DNA of 64,000 nucleotides from Burkholderia sp. WSM2230 (GCF_000472445.1 NZ_AXAJ01000001.1:682643-746642); one strand, 5' to 3'; positions 45,416 to 54,411 are shown, counted from the first letter of the stretch. The notes: generated by a model from the sequence alone, not told the origin. Numbers and translations: made by a program.

Positions 45416-46684
45416 TCAGCCTTCCCCGACCACAGCATCGCTGCGCAGGACAGCCGGCGCGGGTGCCTCGCCTTGCGGAGCCTGCGCGCTTCGCACGCGC
45501 GAGACCCACACAACGCCAGCAAGCGCGACCGCCACCGAGACCCATCCCACCGTCCCATATCCAACGATCTGCCCGGCAGACGAGTTGCCGAGCATCAAGC
45601 CGCCGATCCATGCGCCGCAGCCGGTGCCCAATGCCTGCAGCGCACTGTTTGCGCTGAGAAACGCGCCTCGCCGGTCAGGCTGCGGCACGGTGGTCAGCAG
45701 GGCCTGCATCGGCACCGTCCGCCCCGACATGAGGACCATGAACATCGGAAAGAACAGCAACAGTGCGTAGAACGGCAGATCCGGCAGGTGCGTCACGAAG
45801 AGCACCGGCAGACAGGCGAGCAGCGCGGCGATGCGAAACACGCGCCGTGCGCCGAAACGGTCCGCGAGTCTGCCGACGCGGCGCGAGGTAAAGAAAGTTG
45901 CGGCACCACCGGCCATGTACAGCCACGACAATTGCTCGGGCGCCACGCCGTGATTCGCGACGAGCACCGGCGCGATGAACGGGATGATCAGCATGTGCGC
46001 GACCATCATCACGAAGGTCAGTGCAAACGCAGCCAGGTGCCGCGGATTGCCGAGCAGGCGCATGAGTTCGGGCAGCACTTCGGCGAGCGGCGGTTGGCGC
46101 CCGCGCAGATGCGCGGCCAGCGACGGCACGAGTTGCTGACCCGTCAGCCAGATCGCGCACGAGAGCGCGACCAGCAGCAGGAACGGCGCGGCCCAGCCGA
46201 AGTGCGCGCCGAGCATCACGCCGGCCGGTACGCCCGCGATCGCCGCGAGCGAGAAGGCGGTCATGATGGTGCCCGTGGCGGCGCCGCGCCTTTGCACGGG
46301 AACGACGTCCGCGACGATCGCCATGATCACCGACGCCAGCACGCCCCCTGTGATGCCGGCGAAAGCGCGCGCGGCCAGCAGCAAGTGGAAGCTGTTCGCG
46401 AGCGCGCACATGAGGTTGGACAATGCGAAGAGCGCATACATCACGAGCAGAAGACGCCGCCGGTCGAAGCGGTCGATATAGGTGGCCGCGAACAGTCCCG
46501 ACAGGCCCGAGCACCACGAATACGCCGACACCGCAGTCGCGAATGCGGCCGGCGTAATGCTGAACGAGTGCATGATTTGTGGACCGAGCGGCATCATCAC
46601 CATGAAGTCCATGATGATGGTGAACTGCGTCAGCGCAAGCAGCCACAGCAGACGGCGCTCATGCGTCGAGTCGATTGAATACAT
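45416..46684 (-). CDS. MFS transporter, DHA1 family
   Basis: The 422-residue protein has about twelve membrane helices. After MYSIDSTHERRLLWLLALTQF it shows an IMDFMVMMPLGPQIMHSFSI segment and the DRFDRRRLLLVMY loop (motif A) followed by a GGVLASVIMAIVAD segment, typical of drug or metabolite efflux proteins. It is the last gene of a leftward set after the siderophore-interacting reductase (60-base gap), which suggests export or handling of a siderophore or metal chelate; direct evidence is lacking. Confidence 0.85.
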   Translation of the reverse strand: MYSIDSTHERRLLWLLALTQFTIIMDFMVMMPLGPQIMHSFSITPAAFATAVSAYSWCSGLSGLFAATYIDRFDRRRLLLVMYALFALSNLMCALANSFHLLLAARAFAGITGGVLASVIMAIVADVVPVQRRGAATGTIMTAFSLAAIAGVPAGVMLGAHFGWAAPFLLLVALSCAIWLTGQQLVPSLAAHLRGRQPPLAEVLPELMRLLGNPRHLAAFALTFVMMVAHMLIIPFIAPVLVANHGVAPEQLSWLYMAGGAATFFTSRRVGRLADRFGARRVFRIAALLACLPVLFVTHLPDLPFYALLLFFPMFMVLMSGRTVPMQALLTTVPQPDRRGAFLSANSALQALGTGCGAWIGGLMLGNSSAGQIVGYGTVGWVSVAVALAGVVWVSRVRSAQAPQGEAPAPAVLRSDAVVGEG

Positions 46685-46743
46685 CGGCAGGTTTCCCGTT
46701 TTTTTTGTTGTCGTTGCAGGCGCCGCTCGCAGTTGCGCGGCGC

Positions 46744-47568
46744 TCAGTCGTTCAGCGTTTCATGCACGGCCACGGCGCCCTGTTTCCAGTAGCTCGCCGC
46801 GCGAATGCGCGATTTGTCGACGCCGCGTTCCGTGCACAGGTGATAGCGGATCGCGCGCATCGTCGCGGCTTCGCCCGCGGCCCATACATAGCCTTCGCCG
46901 TCTTCCGGCAGATACGTTGCGCGGACCGCTTGCAGCAGGGCCTCGCCGCGCGTGGCTTCGTTACTGCGGTAAGCCCACACCAGATGCAGCTCCGCCCGAG
47001 TCGTGAACTCGATACGGGCCGACGGATCGGCCACTTCGATCACCGTGGCCACGCGCTTGCCGGCCGGCAGTTCCTCGAGGCGCCGCGCGATGGCGGGCAA
47101 GGCGGTGTCGTCGCCGATCAGCAGGTGCCAGTCGAAAGCAGTGGGGATCACCAGCGAGCCGCGCGGCCCGCCGATGCCGAGATACTGGCCGGCTTTCGCC
47201 TGCGCCGCCCATGTCGCAGCGGGTCCGGCTTCGTGCATCGCGAACTCGATGTCGAGCTCGCGCGCCTCGCGGTCGAAGCGGCGCGGCGTGAAATCGCGCG
47301 CGGTCGGCCGGCGTCCTTCGGGGAACACGGGACCGTCGGGGCCAGCTTCGGGCAGCACCGGTCTGTCGGCGCCCGGCTCGGGGAAGAACACCTTGATGTG
47401 GTCGTCGAACGAGGCGGACATGAAGTCATGCAGGTCTTCGCCGCCGAAGGTCACGCGGACCAGATGCGGCGTGAGCGTCTGCACCTTTTTCACTTGCAGC
47501 AGACGGAACTTGAGCGGATGCCGTACGCGCTGCACGGCGAGGTCGGGGCGGTTTTCTTGAGTCGGCAT
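46744..47568 (-). CDS. Siderophore-interacting flavin reductase (NfeF/ViuB-like)
   Basis: The 274-residue protein has the siderophore-interacting FAD-binding domain (VQTLTPHLVRVTFGGEDL, then TPRRFDREARELDIEFAMHEAGPAATWA in parts) and a C-terminal NADPH-binding domain (DWHLLIGDDTALPAIARRLE, YVWAAGEAATMRAIRYHL). Such enzymes reduce ferric siderophores in the cytoplasm to release Fe(II). The ATG at 47568 gives the normal family start MPTQENRPDL. It follows a PadR gene on the same strand, exactly as nfeF (yqjH) neighbours nfeR (yqjI) in E. coli, although the two are divergent there. Confidence 0.9.
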   Translation of the reverse strand: MPTQENRPDLAVQRVRHPLKFRLLQVKKVQTLTPHLVRVTFGGEDLHDFMSASFDDHIKVFFPEPGADRPVLPEAGPDGPVFPEGRRPTARDFTPRRFDREARELDIEFAMHEAGPAATWAAQAKAGQYLGIGGPRGSLVIPTAFDWHLLIGDDTALPAIARRLEELPAGKRVATVIEVADPSARIEFTTRAELHLVWAYRSNEATRGEALLQAVRATYLPEDGEGYVWAAGEAATMRAIRYHLCTERGVDKSRIRAASYWKQGAVAVHETLND

Positions 47569-47670
47569 TGAGGCACTAGTCCTGTCGGTTCGGTGAGTGA
47601 CGTGCCGCGCGCCTGCGCGGCAGCGTTCGACGAGGCGCGGGCGCGCAATCACGCACCCGCGCTCGCACTG

Positions 47671-48516
47671 TCACGTGGTGGGGGCGTCGCCGCTATTGCT
47701 GCTGCCCGGATTCTGTTCGCCTTCGATTTCCTTCGCGGCCCGCATCAGGATCGCGGCGATGCGGCGCTGTTCTTCCGCGGGCGCGTTGTCACGGCGCAGC
47801 AGCGCGTTTTTCAGCGTGCGGCGCGCGTGGTTCAGCTCGGGCAGCCAGCCGCCTTCGCTGATGTCGGCCGGTTCCTCGCCGGCAAAAGCGCGGCGCACCG
47901 AGTCCATCTTGCGGGCGATGTGGCTCAGCTTTGCGAGCATCAATTCGACGCGCTCGCGATTGGCCGCGAGGTACTCACGGCCGGCTTGCGCGAGTTCGTA
48001 GCGCTTGCGGTTGCCTTCGAGCTGCACGGTGACGTAGCCGAGTTCTTCCAGATACGTGAGCGCCGGGTACACCATGCCGGGGCTCGGGCTATAGAAGCCG
48101 TTCGAACGCGCTTCCAGCGCCTTGATGAGCTCGTAACCGTGGCTCGGTTGCGCGTCGATTAGCGCGAGCAGCAGCAGTTGCAGATCGTCGGAAGTGAACT
48201 TGCGGCCGCGCGGAAAACCGTCGCCTTCACCGCCGAACCCGCCGGGGCCGCCGCCGAAGATACCGCGCCCGCCGCGTCCGCCGCGATGCTCGTGATGGCG
48301 TCCGATCGCATGCCAGAGTGCCCACGGCGAAAAGCGATGCGAGCGTCCGTCGCGCTCTTCCCACGGCAAGCGCTCGTTGCGCTCGTCGCCGTGCCCGCGC
48401 ACGGCATGGTGATGGGCAAAGGCATGCCAAAGCGCATGCAGCGAGTGGCGCTCGAAGCGAGCGTCGAAAGCGTGGTCTACGCCGTGCGGACGGCGAAAAC
48501 GATGGTGATGACGCAT
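47671..48516 (-). CDS. PadR-family metal-responsive repressor (NfeR/YqjI-like)
   Basis: The 281-residue protein has a His-rich N-terminal domain of about 80 residues (MRHHHRFRRPHGVDH..., HAFAHHHAVRGHG, HAIGRHHEHRGG), a Gly-rich linker, a PadR winged helix (about 110-180: LLLLALIDAQPSHGYELIKALE..., GMVYPALTYLEELGYV) and a C-terminal helical region. A His-rich N-terminus on a PadR protein next to a siderophore-interacting reductase is the arrangement of E. coli YqjI, which represses yqjH and responds to nickel and iron. CGGAGGA precedes the ATG. The likely operator overlaps its own promoter at 48548-48580. Confidence 0.88.
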   Translation of the reverse strand: MRHHHRFRRPHGVDHAFDARFERHSLHALWHAFAHHHAVRGHGDERNERLPWEERDGRSHRFSPWALWHAIGRHHEHRGGRGGRGIFGGGPGGFGGEGDGFPRGRKFTSDDLQLLLLALIDAQPSHGYELIKALEARSNGFYSPSPGMVYPALTYLEELGYVTVQLEGNRKRYELAQAGREYLAANRERVELMLAKLSHIARKMDSVRRAFAGEEPADISEGGWLPELNHARRTLKNALLRRDNAPAEEQRRIAAILMRAAKEIEGEQNPGSSNSGDAPTT

Positions 48517-48535
48517 CTTGCGTCCTCCGTTTGGG

Positions 48536-48580
48536 TCTTAAGATGTGTCTTAAGATATATATCTAAAGATGGTTTGTCAA
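48536..48580 (-). promoter_or_regulatory. Promoter and palindromic operator of the padR-sip-MFS set
   Basis: On the minus strand TTGACA (48580-48575), a 17-base spacer and TATCTT (48557-48552) form a strong promoter. A near-perfect 22-bp palindrome (48548-48569, half-site TCTTAAGATAT, one mismatched pair) covers the spacer and -10 box, and a second TCTTAAGA lies at 48536-48543. This fits autorepression by the PadR protein. Confidence 0.65.
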
Positions 48581-49479
48581 AGTTTTTTAGCGGATATCGG
48601 CGAACACTAAAGTCTGCGGGCGCGCCGAAACCGTCGTTCACAAACAAAAAAGCCTGCGGGAATGCAGGAATTCGGTGTGCATCGCAAAATAGATAGGCGG
48701 CGAGATATGAAGCGGCGGACTGGACTATTTAGATCGCACCCATCGGCTTCCGGTTGGCGCGGAAGCGCTGAGCTGGGGATCTCAGAGGTCTCTGAGGACT
48801 GGTCGCTCAGCTGTCGGAGTCCGCTAGCAAAAGACTGCGACCGTTGGTCTGTCGCCCGACATGGCTCGAAGCCTGCAAAAAGGGCTTGGATTGACGGGGA
48901 GGTCGGTGGCCGCGATTCCGCTAAAAACGAGGTGGCTCCGGGCGTCAAGCGCACGGGGCAGCGCGTGCGACCGCTTACTAGTCTTCACATATGAAATAGT
49001 TTGCGCAGAAGTGTCTGCTTCACGTCGGCTTTAGAGGCGCAGTCGATGACGCTGGCGGCGCCAGCACGTCGAATTTTTCGGGACCGGTAGCCCGTTCGAC
49101 AGCCGCCGGAACCGTTCGTTGAAGGTTGCTGCGTCGCATTGTTCAACGGAAATACTGACCCATGCTCGGTAATGATCTCCCGCTGTCCGCTTGCGCCAAA
49201 TACCTTTCGCCGCCGTAAGTTAGCAAAAGTAACGGACACGATCACGCGTTAACGCACGCCATCAGGAGAAGCGAGAATTGCAACGGAGGGATGGGGAAGT
49301 AGACATCACGGCGCCGAAGAGGCTCGCTAGCGCGGTACCGCGCCAGCGGGTCGAGCATAGCGCCGCCATGCTCCTAACGGTGCTAAAGATCAAAGCGGAC
49401 CGTGACGACTAAGAATCATGCGTGACCGAGGACGTGGGGATGTAGTGAAATAACAGCAGGGCTCTTCGGGACGGAACGA
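48581..49479. other. Unassigned region (about 0.9 kb) between core and catabolic regions
   Basis: No convincing gene is seen. It holds a leftward terminator-like hairpin (48644-48668) and an inverted repeat CTCAGAG-GT-CTCTGAG (48781-48796). Open frames at 48662-48994 (plus) and 48985-49245 (minus) lack ribosome sites and recognisable families. The sequence texture differs from neighbouring genes and may be decayed mobile or coding DNA. Confidence 0.4.
48644..48668 (-). terminator. Leftward terminator-like hairpin
   Basis: Read leftward, CCTGC, a 6-base loop and GCAGG are followed by CTTTTTTG. The stem is only 5 bp. No leftward gene ending just before it is recognised. Confidence 0.45.
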
Positions 49480-50688
49480 TCAAAGCGCGCCTTTCAGGCA
49501 ATCTTCAGCATGCCAGCCGTACAACCACTGAAGCGCGTCGTAGAACTGCTCACGCGTGCGTCCCACCCACAGCTGGTTACGGACCAGGCGTTCGACACCC
49601 TTGGCGTGATACACGCGCCCCATCTCCCGCGCGCCCCACAGCACGCGCGCGGTGCGCGGAATCCGCGCCTTCTCGTACAGCTTGAATGCTTCGGTGAAAT
49701 CGCCGTCGGTTTCCTTGATCGCGGCGCCAAGCGTCACGGCATCTTCGAGTGCCTGGCACGCGCCCTGAGCCAGATACTGCGTCATCGGGTGCGCAGAGTC
49801 GCCCAGAATCGTCGCACGGCCGAAGCTCCACTGCTCGACGGGATCACGGTCGGCCGTGGCCCAGCGGCGCCATGAGGTCGGGCGATCGAGCATCTGGTGC
49901 GGCAGTGGGTGGATACCCTCGAAATACGACAGCACCTCCTCCTTGCTGCCATCGGTCACACCCCAGACTTCCTTCTGTCGGCTGTGGAACGTCACCACGA
50001 GGTTGTACTGCTTGCCGCCGCGCAGCGGGTAGTGCACAAGATGGCAGCGCGGGCCGGCCCACACCACCGGCGAATTAATCTGCAGATCCTTCGGCATGTT
50101 CTCGATATCGACCACCGCGCGGTACACGACATGACCGGTCACGGTCGGTTCGTCGCCAATCAGCGCGGCTCGTACCGCCGACTTCACGCCATCGGCGCCG
50201 ATCACGGCGTCGGCGTCGTAGCGGTTGCCATGCTGGTCGATCACGGTCACGCCGCGCTCGCTCTGCTCGAGCTGCCGCACCTGCGTGCTGGTACGGAACT
50301 GGATCAGCGGATTGCGCTGCACCGCCTCGTAGACCGACAGATGGATATCGGCACGATGGATCACGCCATACGGATTGCCGAAGCGCTCCCGGTAGGCGTC
50401 GCCGGTTTCGACACGCACGACTTCCTTCGCATCCACGGCGTCCATCAGCGTGAGTGCTTCGGTAAAGACGGCGCGGCTGCGGGCTGCTTCGCCGGCGCCA
50501 AGCGCATCGAGCGCGTTGAACGCATTGGCGCCGAGCTGGATGCCTGCGCCGATTTCGCCAATCTGTTCGGCCTGTTCCAGCAGCAGCACTTCGACGTTTT
50601 GTTGGGCAAGCGCGATAGCGGCCGCCAGGCCGCCGATGCCGCCACCGACTACGATCACGCGGCCGCGGGTTGCGGAGGTGCGGGTCAT
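49480..50688 (-). CDS. mhbM: FAD-dependent 3-hydroxybenzoate 6-monooxygenase
   Basis: The 402-residue class A flavoprotein hydroxylase has the FAD-binding GGGIGGLAAAIALA near its start, the DG motif in AVIGADGVKSAVR and the GD motif in LGDSAHPMTQYLAQGACQALEDA. It matches the 3-hydroxybenzoate 6-hydroxylase/salicylate hydroxylase-like group. Being in one operon with gentisate dioxygenase, its expected reaction is 3-hydroxybenzoate to gentisate with NADH and oxygen. AGGAGA lies 5 bases before the ATG. It is the last gene of the operon. Salicylate 5-hydroxylation needs a different enzyme type, so 3-hydroxybenzoate is preferred. Confidence 0.88.
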   Translation of the reverse strand: MTRTSATRGRVIVVGGGIGGLAAAIALAQQNVEVLLLEQAEQIGEIGAGIQLGANAFNALDALGAGEAARSRAVFTEALTLMDAVDAKEVVRVETGDAYRERFGNPYGVIHRADIHLSVYEAVQRNPLIQFRTSTQVRQLEQSERGVTVIDQHGNRYDADAVIGADGVKSAVRAALIGDEPTVTGHVVYRAVVDIENMPKDLQINSPVVWAGPRCHLVHYPLRGGKQYNLVVTFHSRQKEVWGVTDGSKEEVLSYFEGIHPLPHQMLDRPTSWRRWATADRDPVEQWSFGRATILGDSAHPMTQYLAQGACQALEDAVTLGAAIKETDGDFTEAFKLYEKARIPRTARVLWGAREMGRVYHAKGVERLVRNQLWVGRTREQFYDALQWLYGWHAEDCLKGAL

Positions 50689-50759
50689 GTTTGTCTCCTA
50701 ATATCTCGGGATACTAAATAATTGCCGGCGACTTGCGCTCAGGGGCGCGAAGTGTCGCG

Positions 50760-51410
50760 TCAGGCGCTGTAATCTGGCTGGCGCTTCGGGTCCGCCTGGA
50801 TAAACGCAGGATGCGTGATGGCGTTCTGATAGGCCGCCATCACGCGCGTGTAGGGCGAGGTGTCGCAGCCCATACGCTGCGCGTTTGCGATCTGTGGCAC
50901 GAGGCAGACGTCGGCCAGCGTCGGCTCGGCGCCGAAGCACCACGGGCCTTCATGCATCCGCGCCGCGCGTGTGAGCAGGCGCTCGGCGGCAGCCAGGCCT
51001 TCGGCGATCCAGTGCTTGTACCAGGCATCCTTCTGCCCGGGGGTCACCTTAACTACGTCGGTCAGATACTTGAGGACGCGCAGATTGTTGACCGGATGTA
51101 TATCGCAGGCGATCAGGTCCGAAAACTCGAGCACGCGTGCGCGCACGGTCGGATCGGCGGGCATCAGGCGCGGTTCGGGATACACATTGTCGAGCCAGTC
51201 GATGATCGCGAGAGACTGCCCGAGCGCGAAATCACCCTCGACGATTGCGGGCACGCTGGCCGACGGGTTCACCGCAGCGACGTAATCCGCTGCGCGATGC
51301 TCGCCCACGCGGATATTGACGCCATGAAAGTTCGTCTCGATGCCCTTGAGCGCGAGCGCAATGCGCACGCGGTACGAGGTCGAGCTGTTAAAGAAGCTGT
51401 AGAGATCCAC
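50760..51410 (-). CDS. nagL: Maleylpyruvate isomerase (zeta-class GST)
   Basis: The 216-residue protein is a zeta-class glutathione transferase with the SSTSYRVRIALALKGIE active-site segment near the N-terminus, the GSH-binding NPSASVPAIVEGDFALGQSLAI block and a helical C-terminal domain. In the gentisate route it isomerises maleylpyruvate to fumarylpyruvate; the same fold serves maleylacetoacetate, but the operon indicates maleylpyruvate. The start is the GTG at 51410, preceded by CGGAG. It lies between the hydrolase and monooxygenase genes. Confidence 0.9.
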   Translation of the reverse strand: MDLYSFFNSSTSYRVRIALALKGIETNFHGVNIRVGEHRAADYVAAVNPSASVPAIVEGDFALGQSLAIIDWLDNVYPEPRLMPADPTVRARVLEFSDLIACDIHPVNNLRVLKYLTDVVKVTPGQKDAWYKHWIAEGLAAAERLLTRAARMHEGPWCFGAEPTLADVCLVPQIANAQRMGCDTSPYTRVMAAYQNAITHPAFIQADPKRQPDYSA

Positions 51411-51444
51411 GTCGATGCTCCGATTTGGGTGGCTGAACGCGTTC

Positions 51445-52143
51445 TTAGACGATCTTGGCGGTCAGTTCGCCAAGGCGTTCGACGCCGACCTTGATGGTGT
51501 CGCCGCGCTTGACTGCTCCGACGCCTTCAGGCGTGCCGGTATAGATCAGGTCGCCCGGTTCGAGCCTGAAGAAGCGCGACAGGTACGACACCGTTTCCGC
51601 CACCGACCAGATCAGGTGTGTGATGTCGCTTTTCTGGCGGGTCTCGCCATTGACGGTCAGCCAAAGGCCACCCTTCTCGAAGTGTCCGACTTCCGACGCA
51701 CGATGGATCGGGCCGATCGGCGCCGACTCGTCGAAGGCCTTGCCGATTTCCCACGGGCGGCCCATCTCGCGCATCTTCATCTGCAGATCGCGGCGCGTCA
51801 TATCGAGGCCGACGGCGTAGCCCCAGACGTAGTCCAGCGCCTGCTCGAGCGGCACGTTCTCTCCGCTTTTGCCGATGACGGCCACCAGTTCGGCCTCGTA
51901 ATGATAGTTTTCGGTCTCGGCGGGATAGCGGAGTTCGAGCGGCCGATCATAGGCAACCGGCACCACAGCGTTGTCCGGCTTGCAGAAGAAGAACGGGGGT
52001 TCGCGGTCCGGATCGAAGCCCATTTCGCGAGCGTGCGCGGCGTAGTTGCGGCCCACGCAGTAGACGCGGCGCACCGCGATTTCGTCGCTGGAACCGGCGA
52101 CCGGCACTGCGACTGGGGCTTCGGGAGTAAAGACAAATGCCAT
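51445..52143 (-). CDS. nagK: Fumarylpyruvate hydrolase (FAH family)
   Basis: The 232-residue protein has the fumarylacetoacetate-hydrolase fold: VYCVGRNYAAHAREMG, the metal-binding YHYEAELVAVIG, DMTRRDLQMKMREMGRPWEIGKAFD in two parts, and GDLIYTGTPEGVGAV near the end. It splits fumarylpyruvate into fumarate and pyruvate. It lies 35 bases upstream of nagL on the same strand. It is also the only FAH-type protein in the window, so a role in cleaving the 2,4-diketo-sugar acid of the rhamnose route is not impossible, but its operon argues against that. Confidence 0.9.
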   Translation of the reverse strand: MAFVFTPEAPVAVPVAGSSDEIAVRRVYCVGRNYAAHAREMGFDPDREPPFFFCKPDNAVVPVAYDRPLELRYPAETENYHYEAELVAVIGKSGENVPLEQALDYVWGYAVGLDMTRRDLQMKMREMGRPWEIGKAFDESAPIGPIHRASEVGHFEKGGLWLTVNGETRQKSDITHLIWSVAETVSYLSRFFRLEPGDLIYTGTPEGVGAVKRGDTIKVGVERLGELTAKIV

Positions 52144-52192
52144 GGTGTTTCTCTCTATCGGGTGGATTCGAATCGATTTTGGTAACTGATGG

Positions 52193-53236
52193 TCAAGCGC
52201 GTTGTTCGCGAAGCAGACCTAGCGCTTCGAGCACCGGGCGATTCGAATAGCTGAACAGGACCGCATCCTCATCGCTCTCGAAACGGACCGGCTGCCAGGA
52301 CGGCGCGACGAACACGTCGCGCGGCGCAAAGTGGAAGGTGGCTTCGCCGATATTCACGGTGCCGTGACCTTCGACCACACTGAACACGGTCGACTCCGTG
52401 CTGCGGTAGGTCTTGCCGCGGAAGTCTTTTGGTAGCAACTGCATGAAGGTCGCCATGGTCGGCATCGCATGGCCGCCGGTGGCCGGGTTCACGTAGCGCA
52501 GCTTGTGGCCGTCCCAGGCGTCGGGTTCGCTCGTGCGCGTCAGCGTGTCGAGCGCTTCGCGGCTCTTCGCATACGGATAGTTGAAGATCGGCGAATTGCC
52601 GTCCTTCACTTGGTGATGCACGGGCAGCATGTTGTGCCCATAGCGCGCCCAGCTGTCGCCTTCGGGGCGGCTGATCGGCTGCGTGTCTTCCGGGAAGTTT
52701 TCCGCAAAGCCTGCATCGAGTTGCTGGAGCAACGGGATATCCAGGCCGTCGAGCCAGACCACCGGCTCTCCACCGGCTTCCACCTGCGGATTGCCATGAT
52801 CGTGCCAGTTCCACGACGGCGTGATGATGAAGTCGCCTGGATGCATGGTCGTGCGTTCGCCGTTGACCGCGGTCCACGCGCCCTTGCCCTCGACGATAAA
52901 GCGCAGCGCCGACTGCGTATGGCGATGGGCCGGTGCAATCTCGCCGGGCAGAATCAGCTGCAGGCCGGCATAGAGGTTCGAGGTGATGCTGGCCTTGCCC
53001 GGCAGGCCCGGGTTTTCGAGGATCAGCACGCGGCGGACGGCCTCGGCGGCGCTGATCACGCTCCCCGAGCGCATCACGATGTCGCGCAGTTCAGCGTATC
53101 TCCAGTGCGCGGGCACGATTTGCGGGCGCGGCGATTTGGGCACCAGGGCATGTAGCGATTCCCACAGCGGCGAGAGGTTTAGCTGCGCAATTTCGTCGTA
53201 ATAGGCCTGGCGTTCGGCCGTTGGGGCGGTACTCAT
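52193..53236 (-). CDS. gtdA: Gentisate 1,2-dioxygenase
   Basis: The 347-residue protein is a double-cupin Fe(II) ring-cleavage enzyme. The first cupin has [19 protein letters not shown] and [14 protein letters not shown], giving the metal-binding His residues; the second runs through [21 protein letters not shown] to [12 protein letters not shown]. It opens gentisate to maleylpyruvate with oxygen. AGGAGA precedes the ATG at 53236 and a good promoter is found 37 bases upstream (53273-53301). It is the first gene of the leftward gentisate operon. Confidence 0.95.
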   Translation of the reverse strand: MSTAPTAERQAYYDEIAQLNLSPLWESLHALVPKSPRPQIVPAHWRYAELRDIVMRSGSVISAAEAVRRVLILENPGLPGKASITSNLYAGLQLILPGEIAPAHRHTQSALRFIVEGKGAWTAVNGERTTMHPGDFIITPSWNWHDHGNPQVEAGGEPVVWLDGLDIPLLQQLDAGFAENFPEDTQPISRPEGDSWARYGHNMLPVHHQVKDGNSPIFNYPYAKSREALDTLTRTSEPDAWDGHKLRYVNPATGGHAMPTMATFMQLLPKDFRGKTYRSTESTVFSVVEGHGTVNIGEATFHFAPRDVFVAPSWQPVRFESDEDAVLFSYSNRPVLEALGLLREQRA

Positions 53237-53272
53237 GCATGTCTCCTAGTGTTTTGCTGTTTCGATGGTACA

Positions 53273-53301
53273 TTTATAAGCCGAGTGACCTATATTTTCA
53301 A
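53273..53301 (-). promoter_or_regulatory. Promoter of the gentisate operon with TAGGTCA element
   Basis: On the minus strand TTGAAA (53301-53296), a 17-base spacer and TATAAA (53278-53273) form a good vegetative promoter ending 37 bases before the gtdA ATG. The spacer begins ATATAGGTCA, a sequence also found in the opposing promoter. Confidence 0.65.
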
Positions 53302-53490
53302 AATCATCAATTCTTATCAGCTATACGGTTTTCGATATACATCGGGGGATGTACGGAGCCGACAAATCGGTGGACACCTCATTGTTCTTGCGGCGAGGCA
53401 AGTGTGAAAGTCGATTAGGCGGTGCCGCGCACCAAAAAAGGATTTTTCCATGGCCAACGAAAGCTTAGGGTTTTCCTATGTCATCGTGCA

Positions 53491-53520
53491 TTGAAAATAG
53501 GTCATAGGACTGATTACTAT
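53491..53520 (+). promoter_or_regulatory. Promoter of the SDR/EthD genes with TAGGTCA element
   Basis: TTGAAA (53491-53496), an 18-base spacer and TACTAT (53515-53520) lie about 97 bases before the SDR start. The spacer begins ATAGGTCA, as in the gentisate promoter, which suggests one regulator for both directions. Confidence 0.55.
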
Positions 53521-53616
53521 ACGAGACATGACCCACGAGGTCGGCAATGCCGGCGGACCAAGAGGTGCAGTCCGACAAGAAGCCGACCACTAAGCATTGT
53601 TCTAAAGGTTGCGACT

Positions 53617-54411
53617 ATGGAAGACGGTGACAATAGGCGTCCGGTGGCTCTTGTCACCGGCGCGGCCCAAGGATTGGGAAGCGTTATTGTCCGGCAGCTC
53701 GCCAGCGACGGATTTGATGTTATCGCCAACGATCTGATCCTCGATGACCGGCTCGAGCGGGTATGTGAGTCGGCCCGCAAGGCTGGAGCACGATCCATGG
53801 CGATTGGTTGCGATATCGCCAAAGTGGACGATCACGCGAAATTCGTCGACAAAGCGGTGGAGGCGTTCGGCAGCCTGGACTGCCTCGTGAATAACGCCGC
53901 CGTTTCAGTGCTCTCGCGCGGTGACATTCTTGATGTCTCTACCGAGAGTTTTGATCGCAGCATCAACGTCAATCTGCGGGGAACGTTCTTTCTCACGCAA
54001 CGAATTGCGCGGTGGATGGTGGCGAACAAAGCATCGGCGTTGCAGACCAAGCGCCGGTCAATTGTCACCGTCTCGTCCGTGGGGGTAGAAGGCGTCATTG
54101 GTCGTCAGGTTACCGAATATTCGCTTGCCAAAACCGCCCTTGTCGTGATGACCAAGCAATTCGCGGTCCGACTGGTGACCGAAGGTATTGATTGCTATGA
54201 CGTCCGCCCAGGAATGATGCAGACCAGTATGACGGCGTCGTCGCGTGAGAAGTACGACCGACTTATTGCCAACGGTTATGTTCCAGCAGAACGGTGGGGC
54301 CAGTTGGAAGAGGTCGCGGGCACGATCTCCAGCCTGGCCAATGGCGCGCTGAGATATACAGTCGGCCAGACCATTCACGTCGACGGTGGTATGTCCCTTA
54401 AGCCCTTCTGA
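53617..54411 (+). CDS. SDR-family oxidoreductase (FabG-like), substrate unknown
   Basis: The 264-residue classical SDR has the NAD(P)-binding VTGAAQGLG motif at about 13-21, NNAAVS, and a Ser ... Tyr-Ser-Leu-Ala-Lys catalytic set (VSSVGVEG, EYSLAKTAL), ending in TIHVDGGMS. The ATG at 53617 gives a normal N-terminus; longer in-frame starts run through the promoter. It is annotated FabG-like by sequence type, but its place beside an EthD protein, P450 and gentisate genes suggests oxidation or reduction of a catabolic intermediate. EthD follows 82 bases later. Confidence 0.8.
   Translation: MEDGDNRRPVALVTGAAQGLGSVIVRQLASDGFDVIANDLILDDRLERVCESARKAGARSMAIGCDIAKVDDHAKFVDKAVEAFGSLDCLVNNAAVSVLSRGDILDVSTESFDRSINVNLRGTFFLTQRIARWMVANKASALQTKRRSIVTVSSVGVEGVIGRQVTEYSLAKTALVVMTKQFAVRLVTEGIDCYDVRPGMMQTSMTASSREKYDRLIANGYVPAERWGQLEEVAGTISSLANGALRYTVGQTIHVDGGMSLKPF

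Larger units (their letters stand above)
53237..53616. other. Divergent promoter region (380 bp)
   Basis: This AT-rich region separates the gentisate operon (leftward) from the SDR gene (rightward). It contains one good promoter for each side, described separately, and both carry a TAGGTCA element just downstream of the -35 box. No gene is supported within it. Confidence 0.7.

Noticed and set aside
48662..48994. Plus-strand open frame of 110 codons in the gene-poor region
   Set aside because: Its composition is non-specific, it runs across the inverted repeat at 48781-48796 and it has no promoter.
48985..49245. Minus-strand open frame of 86 codons in the gene-poor region
   Set aside because: No ribosome site, no recognisable family and no neighbour support; a decayed remnant is possible but cannot be shown.
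51445..52143. FAH-family hydrolase as the missing last step of rhamnose degradation
   Set aside because: It lies 35 kb away inside a complete gentisate operon, and its role as fumarylpyruvate hydrolase is fully explained there.
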